From Lacinutrix neustonica (GTDB taxonomy: Bacteria; Bacteroidota; Bacteroidia; Flavobacteriales; Flavobacteriaceae): a stretch of 64,000 nucleotides of DNA. This document shows, piece by piece, positions 1 through 9,802 of the stretch; positions within the stretch are counted from its first letter, which is position 1; every line of letters starts with the position of its first letter. Location: the NCBI RefSeq assembly GCF_026625145.1, contig NZ_CP113088.1, positions 1,116,001 to 1,180,000 on the forward strand. Direction: 5' to 3'. Position numbers and translations under genes: made by a program. The notes below the pieces were generated by a model. The model did not search any database and had not been told where the DNA came from. It saw nothing but the letters and a program-made list of their open reading frames with translations.

Positions 1-24
1 ATTTATGTTAAAGAAAATGTTTTT

Positions 25-1053
25 TTAATTGAAATACACTTCCCCTGGAATGACACCTACAGTAATAACTTCCATTTCTGTATTAGTAGTTAAATCGAAT
101 ACTTTTAAGGTCCCATTAGTTGAAAAATCTCCAGCATCAAGTCCATATAACAAACCATTTCTGACAGACATATCATAAAAACTAACATCTGTGAACTCAG
201 GTATTGTCGGAAAATCTGTTGCTGTTTCATCCATTTTATATACTGAACCTCCTGCATATAAATACAGATTCCCACTATCAAAATTCAACTTAGAAGGAGA
301 TGAAATTGAACTATCAAATGTTACTGTTTTATTGATAATATTGGAATTAGTATTGATCTCTATTAAATTTTCCGAAGACAAAACCCACAAATCATTGTTT
401 GAATCCAGTTGTAAAGAATTTGGCGAATTCCCAACAGTTATACTATCTACTAATTCATCAGTTGCTGAATTAAATACATCTACCTTATTTCCATTACCAT
501 ATATTCCTGTTGCTACATAGACCTTATTATTTACAGCAATAATTTCCTCTGGTAAGTAACTTGTAGCTATTGTATCAAGTATTGTGTTTGTACCTAAATC
601 TACTACCAATAGAGCATCATCTGTTGTATCTGAATAATCTCCCCAAGCAGTAACATAACCTTTCCCATTGGAAATGGTCATATATCTTGGATTAATAACT
701 CCTGTATTTATAGTCGCAATAGATTCAAAAGTATATCTATTCACTACTTCTATCTGATTTGATACATTTATTATTATATAAGCAAAATCTCCATTGAAAG
801 CCATGCTTTGTGCCACAGTACCTAAACTTCTGCTATTTACATTAGAAAAAATATCATGTTCTATTGTTGTAAAATCATTTGATACGTATGAGACTGTTCC
901 TACTCCTCCGGAAAAACTTCCTTCATGAGAAATTAAAATACCATTTTCATAAGCACCTAATGGCACAACTGCTGTTGAATCATCATCATTACTACAAGAG
1001 GTAAACGTTACAGCAATTACTAATGCTATTAAAGCTAAGTTGTTTAGTTTCAT
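25..1053 (-). CDS. YncE-like beta-propeller lipoprotein, probable BtuG-like B12 surface binder
   Basis: A 342-residue exported lipoprotein. The N-terminus is a signal peptide ending in a lipobox with Cys near residue 20 (TFTSCS), followed by an acidic SNDDD linker typical of surface-exposed Bacteroidota lipoproteins. The rest is a run of beta-propeller blades with repeated LVVDLGTNTILDTI-type strands, as in YncE/DUF5074 proteins. It lies 6 bp downstream of btuB, on the same strand and behind the cobalamin riboswitch. In Bacteroides, the propeller lipoprotein BtuG forms the outer cap of BtuB and captures cobalamin. That family resemblance plus the context suggest the same role here. Family membership is well supported; B12 binding is inferred from position. 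Confidence 0.75.
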   Translation of the reverse strand: MKLNNLALIALVIAVTFTSCSNDDDSTAVVPLGAYENGILISHEGSFSGGVGTVSYVSNDFTTIEHDIFSNVNSRSLGTVAQSMAFNGDFAYIIINVSNQIEVVNRYTFESIATINTGVINPRYMTISNGKGYVTAWGDYSDTTDDALLVVDLGTNTILDTIATSYLPEEIIAVNNKVYVATGIYGNGNKVDVFNSATDELVDSITVGNSPNSLQLDSNNDLWVLSSENLIEINTNSNIINKTVTFDSSISSPSKLNFDSGNLYLYAGGSVYKMDETATDFPTIPEFTDVSFYDMSVRNGLLYGLDAGDFSTNGTLKVFDLTTNTEMEVITVGVIPGEVYFN

Positions 1054-1059
1054 TTTTTT

Positions 1060-2894
1060 TTAAAATTTAATGGTTGTTTGTATTTGAAAATTTCTATTGG
1101 GCATTGGTCGCAATGCTACGTTTTCGTAATATTTATTATAAATATTATTTACTTTAAAATCTAAATGGTAGTTCACTTTTCCTTTCATATTTAAAACATA
1201 ACTTAATCCTATATTCCCAATATCGTAGACCTCTAATTCATCTCTAGAAATTGTAAAAACCTCTCCAACGAATACATGCTGATAATACATAGAAAAAGCC
1301 TTATGGCTATAAGCAAAAGATAAATTACCTTTATGAAAAGGCACATAAATAAGTTGTTTACCAGTCATCTTATTTTCTGAAACTGTATAAGAATAGTTTC
1401 CCTTAAGTTCTAAATGCTGCTTATTAAACTGCTTTTGTAAGCTTAACTCTGCTTCTACGCCATAATTTTCGGTTTCAGCAATATTTACTGGGCTCCATAG
1501 ACCGAAACAGCATTTGGTCGCCACTGGATTAAGTCTTCCGTTGAAATATAGTAGGCATTCATCTTAAAATTTAAAAAACTAAATTGTAATTCTTGCCCAA
1601 AATCTATCTGATAGGAAGATTCCGGAACCAAATTCGGATTCCCGCCAGGTTGCCAAAACAAATCATTAAACGTGGGCACTCTGTAGTTCTTTGAAGCATT
1701 TAGTTTTAATATATAGGTTTTAGCTAATTCGAATTTTGAGTCTATGGAAAACACCATCGGACTATCGAATTGACTGGTAAAATCTTTTCTAATATTTAAG
1801 CCATAGCTTAGTTTTTTAGTCAGTTTATGACTTAATAGTCCCGATAGAGAAAAGACCTCTCTTTTAGGATCTCCAAAACTACCACCTTCACCAGTAATGG
1901 TATTATACTCAACAACAGATTGCACTTTTATTTGTTCAGATAATTGAAAATTTAAATCATGTTTTAGAATTAATGTATTTACTTTTCCGAAGGAAAAATT
2001 ATCCTTATCCTTATTTTCAAAATATTGAAACGCTTCTTGTAAATGTGCGACTTTGAATCCCGATTTTATGCGCTCACCAACCCGGGACCATTCTAATAAA
2101 TTTCTAATATTAGTATCCTCATAGCGACTACGCGAAGGCGCCACTAGCGTCCCTGACAAATTCCGGGCTCCTATAAACGTTTGATGATAAAACTTTAAAA
2201 CATCTCTGTCACTAATAAAATAGCCAAAATTCGCATTGATGTTTTGATTGTTAAATTGTCCGTTTTCATTAACTTCATCCGTTCTCAGAAATTTGTAATC
2301 ATTTTCAGAATCAACATAAGTTACCCCTATATTTCCTGAAAACTTCGAAATTCCAAAATCAGTTGAAACTGTATACTGCTGTGTATCAAAACTGCCATAA
2401 GTAACACGTAAACTATTGTCAAAATGATTACTATACGTAAGTTTATTATTTAAATGTACTGTCCCGCCAATACTTCCACTCCCATATTGCACACTGCCTC
2501 CACCGCTTCTTATAGCTATAGAATTAAACTGAGAGGCATTTATGGTGTTAAAATCAGTTTGCCCATTTAATTGCGAATTAATATTTATACCGTTCCATAT
2601 CACAGCAGTTTGTGAGGCATTTGTACCACGAAACGAAGGAGAAGCCACCATCCCAAAGCCGTTTTCTTTGAAATAAATATTAGAATTAAAGGCTAACAAA
2701 CCTGTAAGCGTGTTTGTGTTTTTAGAAATTACTGAATCATTAAGTTTTGTTATTTTAAAACCAGCAGCATAGTTTTTAAGTTTAGTATCACTCAATACAA
2801 CCTCTTCCAAATTGTGAACAGAATCCAGCCTGGTTTGTGCCATACAGCAAAAACCATTAATTAGTAACCAAAAAATAAGAATACTTTTTTTCAT
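1060..2894 (-). CDS. btuB: TonB-dependent vitamin B12 receptor BtuB (frame break at 1502)
   Basis: Outer-membrane cobalamin receptor. The start chosen is the Met of MKKSILIFWLL at 2894, which opens a signal peptide. The longer upstream frame is rejected because it runs through the riboswitch. A plug domain follows (GFGMVASPSFRGTNASQT, GGGSVQYGSGSIGGTV), then the 22-strand barrel ending in an aromatic-rich strand with terminal KF. The frame breaks at 1502-1505, where CCGA stands for CCAGA. Restoring the base joins the two halves through an ordinary barrel strand (AVSGLWSPVNIAE) and gives 612 codons. The B12 substrate is supported by the riboswitch directly upstream and by btuFCD on the opposite strand. 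Confidence 0.9.
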
Positions 2895-2935
2895 AAATCT
2901 TAAAATCTTTCTCCCGAAGATTCTTTTGATGTTGA

Positions 2936-3105
2936 AAATGGCAGGTCTCCTGGCTTTCGTCTTGCTATTGGTCTTCCCGGAAAATTTTTCCAGTGACTTG
3001 AAGTTTAATAACAAGCATTCACAAATGTGAACTAAGATTACAGTTGCGGGAACAGCTCAAGTTTTAAACTTGATTCCCTTTTAATTAACTTCGCTTAATT
3101 GCAAA
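2936..3105 (-). promoter_or_regulatory. Cobalamin (AdoCbl) riboswitch
   Basis: Read on the minus strand, this stretch holds the hallmark pieces in order. They are AAAAGGGAATCAAG, then GAGCTGTTCCCGCAACTGTAA, a GTCACTGG segment, GGGAAGACC, GACGAAAGCCAGGAGACC, and the closing B12 box GCCAGGAGACCTGCC at 2940-2954. It ends about 45 bases before the btuB start, which fits control of btuB and the lipoprotein gene behind it by cobalamin. The pieces and their order are seen directly; ligand class follows from the riboswitch family. Confidence 0.95.
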
Positions 3106-3198
3106 GTCAAACCAAAATTCGCTGCAAAAATAATCTTTATTTTGGAATATCTTATATGCGAAACGGTAATTAATCTTATTTTTGATTAAAAATCATTA

Positions 3199-4350
3199 AT
3201 GATGAAAAACGGTGTCATTCTATTCTTTATGCTCGCTATTTTAGCGTGTAAAGAAGATAAAGGGATAAATAACAGCTTACCTCCTATATATGAGACAGGC
3301 AACAACAACATCGCTTATGCTGAAGGGTTTCGTATTGAAGATAACGGTAATTTTAGTGTTCTCGAAATTAAAAACCCTTGGCCTAAAGCCGATGAAACCT
3401 TTAAATATGTTTTGATTTCTGCAGAAGAAGCAGCCAAAACCACATTTATGCGTGACGCATACAACGGCATTATCATTACACCTATTGAAAGCATTGTAGT
3501 GACCTCGACAACTCATGTGCCTTCTTTAGAATTATTAGGCGTTGAAGAGACGCTGAAAGGTTTTCCAGGAACAGATTATATTTCTTCCGAAAAAACAAGA
3601 GCACGAATAGACCGCGGATTAGTTAGGGAATTAGGTAAAAATGAAGGACTAAACACCGAAGTGTTATTAGAAATCAATCCGAATCTGGTGGTTGCCTTTG
3701 GTGTAGATGGCAAGAGTAAGACTTTGGAAACCATTAAAAAAGCCAATATACCTGTTATTTATAATGGCGATTGGACAGAAAAATCACCCTTAGCAAAAGC
3801 CGAATGGATTAAATTTTTTGGCGCCTTATACAACAAAGAAAAAAAAGCCGATTCTATTTTTAATCGGATTGTAAATAATTATTCCGAAGCGAAACAAATA
3901 GCTTCAAAAGCTGCTACCAAACCCACCGTTTTAAGTGGCGCCATGCATAAAGATGTTTGGTATTTACCAAATGGCAGCAGTACAGAAGCGCAATTTTTAG
4001 AGGATGCCAACACCAATTATTTATGGCATGACACTACTGGAAGTGGTAGTTTGGCACTAAATTTTGAAGTCGTTTATGAAAAAGCCAAATCCGCCAATTT
4101 ATGGCTGAGTCCTTCGTATTACACAAGCTTAGAAGATTTAAAAACGGCTAATGCACATTATACAGAGTTCAACGCTTATAAAAACAAAACCATTTATTCT
4201 TTTACAAATACGACGGGGAAAACTGGTGGTGTTCTCTATTATGAATTAGGTATCGCACGTCCGGATTTGGTTTTAAAAGACATTATTAAAATAAGTCATC
4301 CCGAATTGCTACCCGAATATCAACCGTTTTTCTTTAAAGCTTTAGACTAA
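3199..4350 (+). CDS. btuF: Cobalamin/iron-type ABC transporter substrate-binding lipoprotein
   Basis: A 383-residue periplasmic binding protein of the BtuF/FecB class. The N-terminal signal ends in a lipobox with Cys at about residue 17 ([10 protein letters not shown]). The two-lobed fold is visible from the lobe-1 segment around [17 protein letters not shown], the linking helix near [20 protein letters not shown], and the lobe-2 segment [13 protein letters not shown]. It is divergent from btuB and followed after 2 bp by the permease, so it heads btuFCD. I see no riboswitch on its own strand in the roughly 90 bp between it and the btuB leader. Substrate is assigned from locus context. Confidence 0.88.
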   Translation: MMKNGVILFFMLAILACKEDKGINNSLPPIYETGNNNIAYAEGFRIEDNGNFSVLEIKNPWPKADETFKYVLISAEEAAKTTFMRDAYNGIIITPIESIVVTSTTHVPSLELLGVEETLKGFPGTDYISSEKTRARIDRGLVRELGKNEGLNTEVLLEINPNLVVAFGVDGKSKTLETIKKANIPVIYNGDWTEKSPLAKAEWIKFFGALYNKEKKADSIFNRIVNNYSEAKQIASKAATKPTVLSGAMHKDVWYLPNGSSTEAQFLEDANTNYLWHDTTGSGSLALNFEVVYEKAKSANLWLSPSYYTSLEDLKTANAHYTEFNAYKNKTIYSFTNTTGKTGGVLYYELGIARPDLVLKDIIKISHPELLPEYQPFFFKALD

Positions 4351-4352
4351 TC

Positions 4353-5383
4353 TTGGCAACAAAAAAATCATACCAACTTACCTTTTTAATTCTCATAATA
4401 GTATTACTTGCTTTGTTTTTGGTGAATATTAGTTTGGGATCTATTAGCATCCCTTCAGAAACTATTTTTAACAGCTTCTTTACAGAAACCTACGAATATA
4501 CCAATCAAGAATACATCATTCAGAATTACAGATTGCCTAAAGCGATCACCGCCATTTTAGTGGGATCTGGTCTAGGTATTTCCGGATTATTAATGCAAAC
4601 CATGTTTCGCAATCCCTTAGCGGGTCCTTTTGTTTTAGGCATCACTTCGGTGCAAGTCTAGGAGTGGCTTTGGTAATCATGGGTGCTTCATTACTAGGAG
4701 GTGTTTTCGCGGGCGTATTGGCGTCGCAATGGAGTTTGGTTATTGCGGCAAGTTTGGGTAGCTTTATTGTGCTTACTGCTGTATTAATTGTCTCCTCCAG
4801 AGTAAGAGACACCATGGCGATATTAATTATCGGGCTCATGTTTGGAAGTATCACATCTGCCATAGTAAGTGTTTTGTCGTATTTCAGCTCTGCCGAAACC
4901 TTACAACAATACATTTTTTGGGGGTTTGGTAGTCTTGGTGATTTGCAATGGCCGGAAGTAAGAGTTTTCTTATTGGTTTACAGTGTAGGAATCGTATTCA
5001 CCATTATTTCTATTAAATCATTAAATAGTTTACTTCTAGGTGAAAGCTATGCTAAAAGTATGGGCTTAAATATTAAACAAAGTCGTATGATAATCATTTT
5101 AGCTACCTGTTTATTAGCCGGAAGCATTACGGCTTTTGCGGGACCTATCGCTTTTATTGGTTTAGCTATCCCACACATGACACGCCAACTGTTTAACACC
5201 TCAAATAATAAAATACTATTACCAGCCGTATTTTTGTTCGGCGCTATCGTCATGTTAATTTGTGATAGCATTGCACAATTACCAACCAGTGATTATACAT
5301 TGCCTATTAATGCCATTACCTCACTTATTGGAGCGCCAGTAGTGGTTTGGTTGCTCGTTAAAAAAAGAAGGATGATTTTTTAA
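4353..5383 (+). CDS. btuC: Cobalamin ABC transporter permease (FecCD family; frame break at 4647)
   Basis: Inner-membrane permease, 343 residues after repair, with about ten hydrophobic segments. It begins with TTG two bases after the btuF stop. Family motifs are present: the [19 protein letters not shown] segment, [18 protein letters not shown], and the C-terminal [15 protein letters not shown] loop that contacts the ATPase. The frame is broken inside the highly conserved LGITSGASLG motif, where TCGG at 4647-4650 stands for TCTGG. Restoring one T gives exactly that motif and joins both halves. A real deletion at such a site would kill B12 import, while the flanking btuF and btuD are intact. 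Confidence 0.88.
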
Positions 5384-5427
5384 AGTTAGAAGTTAGAAGA
5401 AAAATACCAATAAGTTCCCTCCTTCAG

Positions 5428-5544
5428 ATGCGAAAAAATGGTTTATTAAAGAAAAAACAGGATGGTTTAACCAAAAAAAGAGCCAAGGGATTTTATACTT
5501 TGACAAACAGAGGATTAAGAAATAAAAAACAATTCGTGAATTAG
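5428..5544 (+). CDS. Possible 38-codon ORF overlapping the btuD start
   Basis: A very basic 38-residue frame beginning MRKNGLLKKKQDG, rich in Lys and Arg. It starts at ATG 5428 and its TAG stop overlaps the GTG start of btuD by one base (TAGTG). The overlap would allow translational coupling, but the region also contains low-complexity GAAGTTAGAAGA repeats and no recognisable domain. It may equally be spacer sequence. I list it because btuC and btuD are otherwise separated by an unusual 160-base gap. Confidence 0.2.
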   Translation: MRKNGLLKKKQDGLTKKRAKGFYTLTNRGLRNKKQFVN

Positions 5545-6341
5545 TGATAAAAAACACAAGACATACCATACTTAAAACCGAAAACCTTTCTATTGGTTAC
5601 CACGCTAAGAAAGCAACAACTGTTGTGAGTTCTAATATAAATATGGAATTATATGAAGGGGAACTCGTTGGCTTAGTGGGTGCCAATGGTATTGGTAAAT
5701 CAACATTACTACGCACCTTATCTCAAATTCAAAAGCCTATTGATGGCACTATTTTAGTGAACAACAAGGCCATTTCAGAGTATCCAGCTATTGATCTCGC
5801 CAAAGTATTGAGTCTCGTGCTCACAGAAAGTGTGGCCTCTAAAAATTTATCTGTCTTTGAGCTTATTGCATTAGGAAGACAGCCTTACACCAATTGGGTA
5901 GGCAAACTTTCCCAGGAAGATTTAGAGATTGTTAATAGTGCTATCTCGCAAACCCATTTAGAATTGATTGTCGATAAAAAGTGTTTTCAGTTGAGTGATG
6001 GGCAGTTGCAAAAAACAATGATTGCGCGTGCCTTAGCACAAGATACCTCACTAATTATTCTAGATGAACCCACAACACATTTAGATATGTATCATAAAGC
6101 CTATATTTTGAAACTGCTACAAAAGTTAGCAAAAGAAACCAATAAAACCATCCTGTTTTCATCCCATGAAATAGATTTAGCGATACAACTATGTGACCGT
6201 TTAATTGTAATGACTAACGATTTTGTGGTATCAGACACACCTAACAACCTCATTAAACAAGGTGCTTTTGACAACTTATTCCCAAAGGACCTCATCGTTT
6301 TTGATGAGAATTCGGAGCCTTTCGTGTTAAGAAATAACTAA
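5544..6341 (+). CDS. btuD: Cobalamin ABC transporter ATP-binding protein
   Basis: A 265-residue ABC ATPase starting at GTG. Walker A is GANGIGKSTLLR at about residues 50-61. The ABC signature is LSDGQLQKTMIARAL, with D in place of the usual G, as in many FecE/BtuD ATPases. Walker B with catalytic Glu is LIILDEPTTHLD, and the switch His sits in ILFSSHEIDLA. It pairs with the BtuC-type permease upstream to power cobalamin import. The gene is unbroken. It is bracketed by perfect 12-bp inverted repeats (GAAGTTAGAAGA at 5389 and its complement at 6359). Confidence 0.9.
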   Translation: MIKNTRHTILKTENLSIGYHAKKATTVVSSNINMELYEGELVGLVGANGIGKSTLLRTLSQIQKPIDGTILVNNKAISEYPAIDLAKVLSLVLTESVASKNLSVFELIALGRQPYTNWVGKLSQEDLEIVNSAISQTHLELIVDKKCFQLSDGQLQKTMIARALAQDTSLIILDEPTTHLDMYHKAYILKLLQKLAKETNKTILFSSHEIDLAIQLCDRLIVMTNDFVVSDTPNNLIKQGAFDNLFPKDLIVFDENSEPFVLRNN

Positions 6342-6425
6342 AAAACTTGAAGCTACAGTCTTCTAACTTCCACCTAAAAAAATTATCTTTGATAAAAAAA
6401 CTATATTTCCCCTAATGCTATAACA

Positions 6426-7011
6426 ATGAAATTAAAAATAAATTTTTTCTTTTTAATATTCTTTTCAATTTTTAGTCTTACTTATTCTCAGAGTAACGAC
6501 TTTACTATTGAATTTATTAAGGCAAATAAAACTATTAAAGCAATTACAACATTTAGTGCCAACTATAAATCAAAACAAGTAAATAAAGTAATTGTAAAAG
6601 TCAAAGTACAGGCCGTTGATAAAAAAGGTTTTTTTGATCCAAATAAAATTTCTTTAATAGACCATACTAATAATTTGAGATTTAGACCGACTGATATCCT
6701 TGCAAAAAGGTTTACTAACCTTATTCCTTTTAATAGAGTCTCTAAAGTAAAACCTAAATTAAAGAGATATAGAAAATTATATAATCCGAGAAATTAAAGA
6801 CACTTTTTTAGATTATAATTTTGATGATATAGAAAATGTAAAGATTCCTTTTGAGTTTGGCACAAGAAAAAATTCAGATTTACTAATTATGCATTTTGAA
6901 TCAAAAAAACTAAGATCTACAACTATTACAATTTTTTTCGTATATCCAAAAGGTATTAAAACTGGCAGTTTGTATTATGGTAAGGAAAAAATTTCAGACA
7001 TTAATATTTGA
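6426..7011 (+). CDS. Exported protein of unknown function (frame break at 6786)
   Basis: No family recognised. An N-terminal signal peptide (about 20 residues ending near TYSQS) precedes a basic, beta-rich body of about 170 residues. The frame breaks at 6786-6791, where CCGAGA stands for CCAGA. Removing the extra base extends the protein through LYNPEIKDTFLDYNFDDIE to a stop at 7011, giving 194 residues. The downstream part contains a strand-rich region ending in TGSLYYGKEKISDINI. It sits alone between the B12 operon and rmuC. Confidence 0.6.
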
Positions 7012-7056
7012 TATTTAATAGAAACTACCAATTGCTTAAATAAATTCAATCCATAA

Positions 7057-8382
7057 ATGAACGACAACCTCATCCTCATTCTTTCCATATTCATTTCTGC
7101 AGTTGTTGGTGCTTACTTAGGCATGTTATTTTCAAAACTGAAAAGTAAAAGTGAAAAAAGCACGCTAGAAGAACGCCAAAGTCAAATGGGATTAACCATT
7201 GATGCGCTGAAAAAAAATGTAGATAAAGTTGAACATGAGCGCGAAGAAATAAGAAGAGAAAAAGAATTTTTAAATACAGAGTTAACAAGAAAGACTTCAG
7301 AATACGAGAATCTTCAGCAGTTACACCATAAGCGTGAGGCAGAAGTAGAAGAACGGCAGGAACAACTTCGAAAAGATTTTGAGTTGTTAGCTACAAAAAT
7401 TCTTGATGAGAAATCAGAGAAATTCACCCTTCAGAATAAAGAAAATATTAAGAACATACTGAGTCCGCTACAAGAAAAAATTCAGGTCTTTGAAAAGAAA
7501 GTAGACGATACTCAAAAAGAAAGCATCAGTATGCATTCTGCTTTAAAAGAACAACTGTTAGGCTTAAAAGACCTTAATCAACAAATGACAAAAGAGGCCA
7601 CTAACCTAACACGGGCTTTAAAAGGGGATAGTAAAATGCAAGGCAATTGGGGCGAATTGGTTTTGGAACGCGTCCTTGAGAAATCGGCTTAGAAAAAGAC
7701 AGGGAATACTACGTACAACAAAGTTTTACCTTACCCGATGGTTCTCGTGTATTGCCCGATATTGTCTTACACCTGCCGGATAACAAACGTATGATTATTG
7801 ATAGTAAAGTATCACTTGTCGATTACGAACGCTTTGTTAATGCAGAAGAGGAAGATAGAGCTGTCTATTTAAAAGCCCATATTAATTCTATTAAAAAACA
7901 TGTTGAGCAGCTTTCGGCTAAAAATTATCAGGATTTGTATGACATTGAATCACCGAGACTTTGTCTTATTATTTATACCTATTGAACCCGCTTTCGCCAT
8001 TGCTATTAATGAAGACAACTCCCTATACAACAAAGCGTTTGAACGTAATATTGTCATTGTTACTCCTTCTACCTTATTAGCGACCTTGCGTACCATAGAT
8101 AGTATGTGGAATAATGAAAAACAGCAGCAAAATGCTATTGAAATTGCGCGTCAGGCCGGTGCCTTATATGACAAATTTGAAGGTTTAGTTCAGGATCTAA
8201 CAGGTGTTGGTAAAAAAATTGACGACGCTAAAAAAGATTACTCATCGGCTATGAATAAATTGGTAGAAGGCCGTGGTAATTTGATCACCAGCGTTGAAAA
8301 ACTCAAAAAAATGGGGGCTAAAGCAAAGAAAGCCTTACCTGAAAAAATATTAAAAAGAGCACAAGAAGACGATAACTTATAA
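7057..8382 (+). CDS. rmuC: DNA recombination protein RmuC (two compensating frame breaks)
   Basis: A predicted nuclease-like protein that limits recombination at inverted repeats. A single N-terminal membrane anchor (residues about 5-25) is followed by a long coiled coil (residues about 40-190, rich in E/K/Q). The RmuC core then carries GNWGELVLERVLEKSGL, a VDYERFVNAE segment and LFIPIEPAFAIA. Two breaks disrupt the core: TCGG at 7684-7687 (one base short) and CCGAGA at 7953-7958 (one base long). They cancel in length, so the total is 442 codons. Both repair to TCTGG/CCAGA with recovery of family motifs (LEKSGLEKDREYY; IESPDFVLLFIP). Confidence 0.92.
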
Positions 8383-8397
8383 AATATAAAATAACAC

Positions 8398-8761
8398 ATG
8401 AAATTTCTATTAAAATTTTTAGCCATTCTTGTTATAGCTCTCGCTATATTTTACGCATTTGTCTATTTTGTTCCCTATAGCGAAGGCAATCGCTCTGGTG
8501 AACTCATAAAATTCAGTAATAAGGGTGTCATTTTCAAAACGTATGAAGGAGAAATAAGCCAAGGCATCTCTCGGTGCTCAAATTTTTTCATTTTCAGTGT
8601 TAGATCAAGACAAAGACGTTATTAGTAAATTAAAAGAGTTTCAGGGAGAATATGTAAAACTAACCTATGTAGAACGCTTTGTAACATTTTTTTGGATGGG
8701 AGACACAAAATATTTTATTACCGCTGTAGAAAAAGAATCCTCTCCACATTTTAGAAATTAA
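8398..8761 (+). CDS. Small membrane-anchored protein of unknown function (frame break at 8569)
   Basis: 120 residues after repair. One N-terminal transmembrane helix is followed by a compact soluble domain containing YFVPYSEGNRSGELIKFS and KTYEGEISQGISGAQIFSF, then VKLTYVERF and the tail GDTKYFITAVE. From memory, close relatives in Flavobacteriia sometimes carry a 6-phosphogluconate dehydrogenase label. Nothing in this sequence supports that: there is no Rossmann motif and the length is far too short. TCTCGG at 8569-8574 stands for TCTGG and splits the gene. It sits between rmuC and a thioesterase with 3-15 bp gaps, so it is probably co-transcribed. Confidence 0.65.
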
Positions 8762-8764
8762 TTC

Positions 8765-9322
8765 ATGACAAACTACAAATCAGTCGATAAATCACGCATT
8801 ACCATCTCAGAATTAATGCTGCCCTCCCACTCTAATTTTAGCGGCAAAATTCACGGGGGGTATATTTTAAGTTTAATGGATCAAATTGCTTTTGCCTGCG
8901 CCAGTAAACATTCAAAAATGTACTGTGTTACTGCTTCTGTCGATACGGTTGATTTCCTAAATCCTATTGAGGTTGGGGAATTGGTAACCATGAAAGCCTC
9001 CGTAAATTTCGCAGGTAGAACATCCATGGTTGTCGGTATACGTGTTGAAGCCGAAAACATTCAATCGGGGGTGATGAAACATTGTAACTCTTCCTATTTC
9101 ACAATGGTGGCTAAGACTAAAGAGGGGATTTCGGTTGAAGTACCAGGATTGATTTTAAATGATAATACTGAGGTCAAGCGGTATCTTAAAGCTTTAAAAC
9201 GGATTGAAACGAAAAAATCCGGACAAGCGGAGTTTAACCATGAAGATTTTTCTCATCAACACTACTTAGAGCAGCTAGAAGGCTATAAAGTTAAAATTGA
9301 ATTACCGGAAAACCATAACTAA
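8765..9322 (+). CDS. Acyl-CoA thioesterase, hotdog fold
   Basis: A 185-residue single hotdog domain of the YciA/BACH type, hydrolysing acyl-CoA to free acid and CoA in the cytosol. The motif around the active site is GKIHGGYILSLMDQIAFACASKHS, with the conserved acidic residue on the long central helix. Strands VTASVDTVDFLNPI and VTMKASVNFAGRTSMVV complete the fold. A charged C-terminal tail of about 50 residues is usual for the Bacteroidota members. It starts three bases after the preceding gene. Confidence 0.85.
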   Translation: MTNYKSVDKSRITISELMLPSHSNFSGKIHGGYILSLMDQIAFACASKHSKMYCVTASVDTVDFLNPIEVGELVTMKASVNFAGRTSMVVGIRVEAENIQSGVMKHCNSSYFTMVAKTKEGISVEVPGLILNDNTEVKRYLKALKRIETKKSGQAEFNHEDFSHQHYLEQLEGYKVKIELPENHN

Positions 9323-9408
9323 ATAGTATCCAATAACATAGGGCGTTTCGGTTTTTTATTCCTATATTAGTTTCCTAGGAAAACATCGGCTACTAAAATC
9401 AGATTTCT

Positions 9409-9795
9409 ATGAAAAGAAGCTATTGGGTTATTTTATCGCTAATTATTATACTTGCGATTATCGCTTACAATGTGGTATATCAGAAACATCGAATTATTGA
9501 AGAAGAAACAGTGGCTTTTTCTTTAAATGCTGATGATTTAATTAATGCTTTCCAAAATAATTCAACATTAGCAGAATCAAAGTTTCTAAATCAAACTATT
9601 CAAATAAATGGCGACGTTTCTGAAATTAACACCTCCAATTTAACCTTAAACGATGTGATTTTTTGTAGCTTTAATGCAGATAATAATTTACAAAAAACAG
9701 AACTTAATACTAAAATTTCAATCAAAGGACGGTGTATTGGATATGATGATTTACTTGAGCAAGTAAAATTCGACCAATGCTCCATCTCCCAATAA
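9409..9795 (+). CDS. Membrane-anchored OB-fold (tRNA_anti-like) protein
   Basis: 128 residues: an N-terminal transmembrane helix (about residues 5-22), then an extracytoplasmic OB-fold of the tRNA_anti-like class. The typical pattern is ADDLINAFQNN, then the strand QTIQINGDVSEINT, then KISIKGRCIGYDDLLEQVKFDQCSI. The GYDDLLxxVKxDQC ending is characteristic of this family. No ligand can be assigned. It is followed after 7 bp by a beta-barrel protein and a haem lipoprotein, which suggests an exported respiratory or redox gene set. Confidence 0.7.
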   Translation: MKRSYWVILSLIIILAIIAYNVVYQKHRIIEEETVAFSLNADDLINAFQNNSTLAESKFLNQTIQINGDVSEINTSNLTLNDVIFCSFNADNNLQKTELNTKISIKGRCIGYDDLLEQVKFDQCSISQ

Positions 9796-9802
9796 ACTAA
9801 CC

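Larger units (their letters stand above)
5389..6370. repeat. 12-bp inverted repeats flanking btuD
   Basis: GAAGTTAGAAGA at 5389-5400 has its exact reverse complement at 6359-6370, just past the btuD stop. The left copy continues a direct AGTTAGA reiteration at 5384. No transposase or target duplication is visible, so this may be a shared low-complexity spacer motif and not an element. Confidence 0.5.

Noticed and set aside
2895-3014. N-terminal extension of btuB by 40 residues.
   Set aside because: This stretch overlaps the cobalamin riboswitch and places a basic segment ahead of a normal signal peptide.
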